Source: Alienimonas californiensis
Lineage (GTDB): Bacteria; Planctomycetota; Planctomycetia; Planctomycetales; Planctomycetaceae
Reading direction: 5' to 3'
DNA length: 64,000 nucleotides
Assembly: GCF_007743815.1 (NCBI RefSeq)
Contig: NZ_CP036265.1
Location: 5,339,823-5,403,822 of the forward strand
Position numbers and translations under genes: made by a program. Under the pieces are notes generated by a model that searched no databases, had not been told where the DNA came from, and worked only from the letters and a program-made list of their open reading frames with translations. Positions 60,525-64,000 of this stretch are shown here, one piece after another; position 1 is the stretch's first letter, and the number at the start of each line of letters is the position of its first letter.

Positions 60525-61358
60525 TCAGGGGATCTCGGGGCAGCGGACGGTGTATTCCCGCTCCGCGAGGCCGCCGTGGAGTTCGAGCATCTCGCGGATG
60601 CTCCGCCGACAACAGAAGCGGATGAAGTCCTCGCTGCGGTTGAGCTGGGCCTCCCAGCCGCCGCTGCGCAGGTCGCCGGAGACGGCCCGCCGATCGCGGA
60701 GGGCGGCGGCGACGTCCTCGTCCGCCCCGTCGTACAGCCGCACGTAGCTCATATAGGGCAGCGGCTCCGGCAGGTCGGACGGCACTCCGGCCGCGGTTCC
60801 GGCACTCGCGGGGCCAGCGTCGAATCGCCCCGGGCTTTGCGCGCGGAACAGGTCGGCGGTCCCGCGGACGGCCCGACGCCAGGTCGGCGTTTCGCACTCG
60901 GCCGCCTCCCCGAGCGCCCGGCGGGCGGCGGGGTCGGTCGTGGCGCCGGGCAGGAAGATCGCCGGATCGCGGGCGTACCAGGCCGTCTTCAGCCCCACCC
61001 GCGGCGGGTAGTACGGGGAGTAGTCGGTCACGGCCCCCAGCACGATGGAATCCGCCCCCACCAGCTTGGCCAGGGCGATTGCCTCCGTGGGGTTCGACGG
61101 ATCGAGCCCGCTGGTCGTCATCGCGACCTCGACCACGCCGACGGGGATCACCTCGAAGCCCGGCACCTGCTGGAGTTCGGTGGCGTAGGCCAGGGCGAAC
61201 CGGCGGCCGTCCGTCGAGGGCTCCGCCGACAGGTTCAGGAACGGGGCGACCGCGACCACCGGCAGGTTCGGGGCCGGATTGACGACCGCGGTCTGCACGA
61301 TCAGGCAGCCCGGCAGCGCCAGGGCGGCGGCGAACAGCGTCGCGGCGACGACGCTCAG
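60525..61358 (-). CDS. probable lipoprotein with CsgG/GNA1162-like fold
   Basis: About 277 residues. The lipobox ALPGC sits 18 residues after a CTG that overlaps the TGA of the upstream small gene (CTGA). No ATG, GTG or TTG in this frame lies close by, so CTG is the best guess and the exact start is uncertain. The mature protein runs VVAVAPFLNLSAEPSTDGRRFALAYATELQQVPGFEVIPV, like envelope lipoproteins of the CsgG/TolB type, then IALAKLVGADSIVLGAVTDYSPYYPPRVGL. Two adjacent Cys near the C-terminus (FIRFCCRRS) are notable. Outer-membrane envelope role, inferred. Confidence 0.65.
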   Translation of the reverse strand: MSVVAATLFAAALALPGCLIVQTAVVNPAPNLPVVAVAPFLNLSAEPSTDGRRFALAYATELQQVPGFEVIPVGVVEVAMTTSGLDPSNPTEAIALAKLVGADSIVLGAVTDYSPYYPPRVGLKTAWYARDPAIFLPGATTDPAARRALGEAAECETPTWRRAVRGTADLFRAQSPGRFDAGPASAGTAAGVPSDLPEPLPYMSYVRLYDGADEDVAAALRDRRAVSGDLRSGGWEAQLNRSEDFIRFCCRRSIREMLELHGGLAEREYTVRCPEIP

Positions 61359-61630
61359 GCGGCCCGCCGCCCCGCGTCGGGTCGGGGACCGGCGGGTCCG
61401 GCCGAGGGGCCGCGGCGCTCCGCGTCCATTGACCGGGCGATGTGCAGCAAATCGGCGAGGTCTGGCGAGACGAGCACCGTTTCGTCCGCAAAGTCGCTCA
61501 ACCACAGCGGTCCTCCGTCGGTTTCCTCCGTGGACACGCCGCAGGCGCCCAGCAAGTCGCCCAACGACACCGTCACCGAGGGCGTCGGAGCGTCCGGCGG
61601 ACCGGCGAACAGGCGGAGGGTGGGCGGCAT
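61355..61630 (-). CDS. small protein, unknown, upstream of lipoprotein gene
   Basis: 91 residues from the ATG at 61630. The body LRLFAGPPDAPTPSVTVSLGDLLGACGV, then WLSDFADETVLVSPDLADLLHIARSM is compact and mildly acidic; the tail is Arg/Gly/Ala-rich. It overlaps the downstream lipoprotein gene by 4 nt if that gene starts at CTG. No family was recognised. Coupling to the lipoprotein is the main clue. Confidence 0.55.
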   Translation of the reverse strand: MPPTLRLFAGPPDAPTPSVTVSLGDLLGACGVSTEETDGGPLWLSDFADETVLVSPDLADLLHIARSMDAERRGPSAGPAGPRPDAGRRAA

Positions 61631-61877
61631 TCAACGTCATCGCGATACGGACGGCGGGCCGGACTCCGGGCGGGCCGGGGGCGGACGCTCCCGGGGGCCG
61701 CACGGGCGGTTCGTTCGTCATCGGCCCCGCGACCGACAGAACTGCACCCTCCCGCCGAGACCGCCCCCCGGGGGGCGCGAAGGTTCGCGGCCGTGGACCG
61801 CCGACGCCCCGGCCGCTAGGCTTCCGGCGCGCCGAACGGCCGTTTCCACGTCGATTCCTACCGAAGCTCCTTTCCCG

Positions 61878-62909
<1,032 letters not shown>

Positions 62910-62938
62910 TTCCGGCCGTCTGACAATCAGGGATCGCC

Positions 62939-62971
62939 AGCGTCCCGGACCCTCCGAGGGTCCGGGACGCT
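62939..62971. terminator. bidirectional terminator hairpin, shared stem copy 2
   Basis: The same 15-bp stem as 23441-23473 (AGCGTCCCGGACCCT / AGGGTCCGGGACGCT) with loop CCG. It separates convergent fba and ruvA. Confidence 0.8.
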
Positions 62972-62996
62972 TCGCTGCGCCCTCTGCCGATCGTTC

Positions 62997-63620
62997 TCAG
63001 GTGCGTCCCAGCCGATAAATCTCCGTCAGCAACGTCTCGACGGTCTTGCCCTTCGCCCCGGCGTCGCGGGCGGCCTCGACCTTTTTGCGGGCCTCGACCT
63101 GCGAGTGGCCGAGGGCGACGAGGGCTTCGACGGTCTCCCGTTCCACGTCCGTCTTGGGCGATTCGCCGTCCGGCAGGTCGCGTTCGGGCATCAGGGCGAA
63201 GCGGGTCATTTTGCGGCGGAGCTTCGCCACAATCCGTTCCGCCATCGCGGCGCCGATGCCGGGGAGCGTGGTGATCTCCTGGACGTCCGATTCCTCGATC
63301 GCCGCGGCGACGTCCCGCACCGGGCGGACCATCGCCCGCAGGGCCTTCTTCACGCCGACGCCGTCGACGCTGCAGACCAGTTCGAAGAACTCCCGCTCCA
63401 CCGGCGTGAGGAACCCGATCAGCCGCGGCGTCAGCCGGCCCTTCTGCGGGTTGCCCTCAATGAACTCGATCGTCCGCAGCGTGACCTCTTCACCCCGCTT
63501 CGGGCCGAGTTGCCGGCGGACGAAGTCCGGCACGAACACCTCGTGTTCGACGTAGCCGCACTGGAGGTACGCCGCCGTCTCGGAGAGTTCCGTCAGGCGG
63601 CCGGTGATCTTGGTAATCAT
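62997..63620 (-). CDS. ruvA: Holliday junction DNA helicase RuvA
   Basis: 207 residues. OB domain ([31 protein letters not shown]), then helix-hairpin-helix [27 protein letters not shown] and [19 protein letters not shown], and the C-terminal domain III ([25 protein letters not shown]). It tetramerises on Holliday junctions and recruits RuvB. It lies downstream of ruvC, the classical pairing, separated from it by 132 bases with an inverted repeat. Confidence 0.95.
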   Translation of the reverse strand: MITKITGRLTELSETAAYLQCGYVEHEVFVPDFVRRQLGPKRGEEVTLRTIEFIEGNPQKGRLTPRLIGFLTPVEREFFELVCSVDGVGVKKALRAMVRPVRDVAAAIEESDVQEITTLPGIGAAMAERIVAKLRRKMTRFALMPERDLPDGESPKTDVERETVEALVALGHSQVEARKKVEAARDAGAKGKTVETLLTEIYRLGRT

Positions 63621-63666
63621 GCAGCAACAGTAGCGACGAGGGCGGCGGCGGCCGTTGGATGAAGCA

Positions 63667-63741
63667 TCAAGACCAAGAACTCAAGAACCAAGGCCCCGGC
63701 AGCGGGACGCTCCTTTTTGGTTCTTGAGTTCTTGGTCTTGG
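63667..63741. repeat. long inverted repeat between ruvC and ruvA
   Basis: Arms TCAAGACCAAGAACTCAAGA.. (63667-63691) and its complement (63717-63741) match over 24 of 25 bases around a 25-base GC-rich loop. The arms are AT-richer than the flanks and contain TCAAGAACCAA, as in 45803-45892. Confidence 0.8.
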
Positions 63742-63752
63742 AATTTGACCTT

Positions 63753-64000
63753 CTACGCCGCGACGGCCCGCAGGCGGCCGAAGACGCACAACGCGGCGGC
63801 GGCGGCGTCGGCCACGTCGTTCGGCTCCAGCACGGCTTTCAGGCCCAACTCGGCGCTGACGGACCGCTGCATCTGGGCCTTGTCCGCTCGGCCGTTGCCG
63901 CAGGCGCGGGCCTTGATCGCGGTCGGGGCGAGGGCCTCCACCGGCACGCCCTCCTCGCCGGCGGCGAGCAGGATGGCGCCGCGGCAGTGAGCCAGTTTCA
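63753..64000 (-). CDS. ruvC: Holliday junction resolvase RuvC, C-terminal part (cut by window edge)
   Basis: The last 82 residues, running off the right edge: KLAHCRGAILLAAGEEGVPV, then LAPTAIKARACGNGRADKAQMQRSV, and LEPNDVADAAAAALCVF. The GNGxADKxQMQ and final DVADAxAxALC (catalytic Asp) match RuvC. The N-terminal catalytic half is outside the window. It is upstream of ruvA on the same strand, the standard order. Stop at 63753-63755. Confidence 0.9.
   Translation of the reverse strand, partial: KLAHCRGAILLAAGEEGVPVEALAPTAIKARACGNGRADKAQMQRSVSAELGLKAVLEPNDVADAAAAALCVFGRLRAVAA

Overview
This 64 kb window is very GC-rich, densely coded chromosomal DNA from a planctomycete. The indicators are two sets of planctomycete-type cytochrome c genes (DUF1592/1587/1595/1588/1585 at 1791-4229; DUF1549/1553 followed by DUF1501 at 38042-42108), a sulfatase, a TIGR03790-type protein, a ThuA/beta-propeller protein and a membrane-anchored Hanks kinase. 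Frequent GTG starts and 1-8 nt gene overlaps also fit. A genus such as Alienimonas is plausible but is only a guess.

Layout. 1-12024: an orphan condensation-fold acyltransferase, a large secreted cytochrome, and a leftward block with a secreted unknown, a membrane-anchored FlgF/FlgG-like protein, a protein kinase and a ThuA-propeller protein. 12107-18783: a rightward operon of an HSP90/HtpG-family chaperone and four related alpha-helical proteins that all end in an F-x-x-RNGN signature. This is the most unusual unit in the window. 18797-27075: a short-chain dehydrogenase, a ROK kinase, two low-complexity secreted proteins (one Gly/Tyr-rich, one Cys-rich with five 33-bp repeats), a sulfatase, a PDZ protein and a quinone-reductase-like enzyme. 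27103-29012: a geranylgeranyl-reductase-like flavoprotein overlapping a methyltransferase. About 29165-30056: a lower-GC patch with two orphan small genes. 30129-35630: an SpoU methyltransferase, a bacterial PH-domain protein, a lipoprotein with a phytol/dolichol-kinase-like membrane enzyme, and an ABC exporter pair. 35627-45797: a TIGR03790 protein, the DUF1549/1553-DUF1501 pair, an EEP-family enzyme overlapping a cupin, a DUF2007 protein and a cytochrome P450.

45903-55036 is a leftward housekeeping block: phoH, pgpH-type 7TM-HD, ybeY, corC/hlyC-type, pheT and dus, with ybeY and the HD gene overlapping by 1 nt. 55386-64000 carries an acidic low-complexity protein, glycogen branching enzyme glgB, a LysM protein, a XerC/D recombinase, a lipoprotein with a small upstream gene, class II fructose-bisphosphate aldolase, ruvA and the 3' end of ruvC.

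The intergenic DNA repeatedly carries strong palindromes, several in copies with near-identical stems: 23441/62939, 43764/59071, 45803/63667 and 6892/7029. A related palindromic sequence also sits in frame inside both pheT and phoH. I saw no tRNA, rRNA, CRISPR array, transposase or prophage genes. All functional calls come from reading the sequence by eye; no database search was possible.
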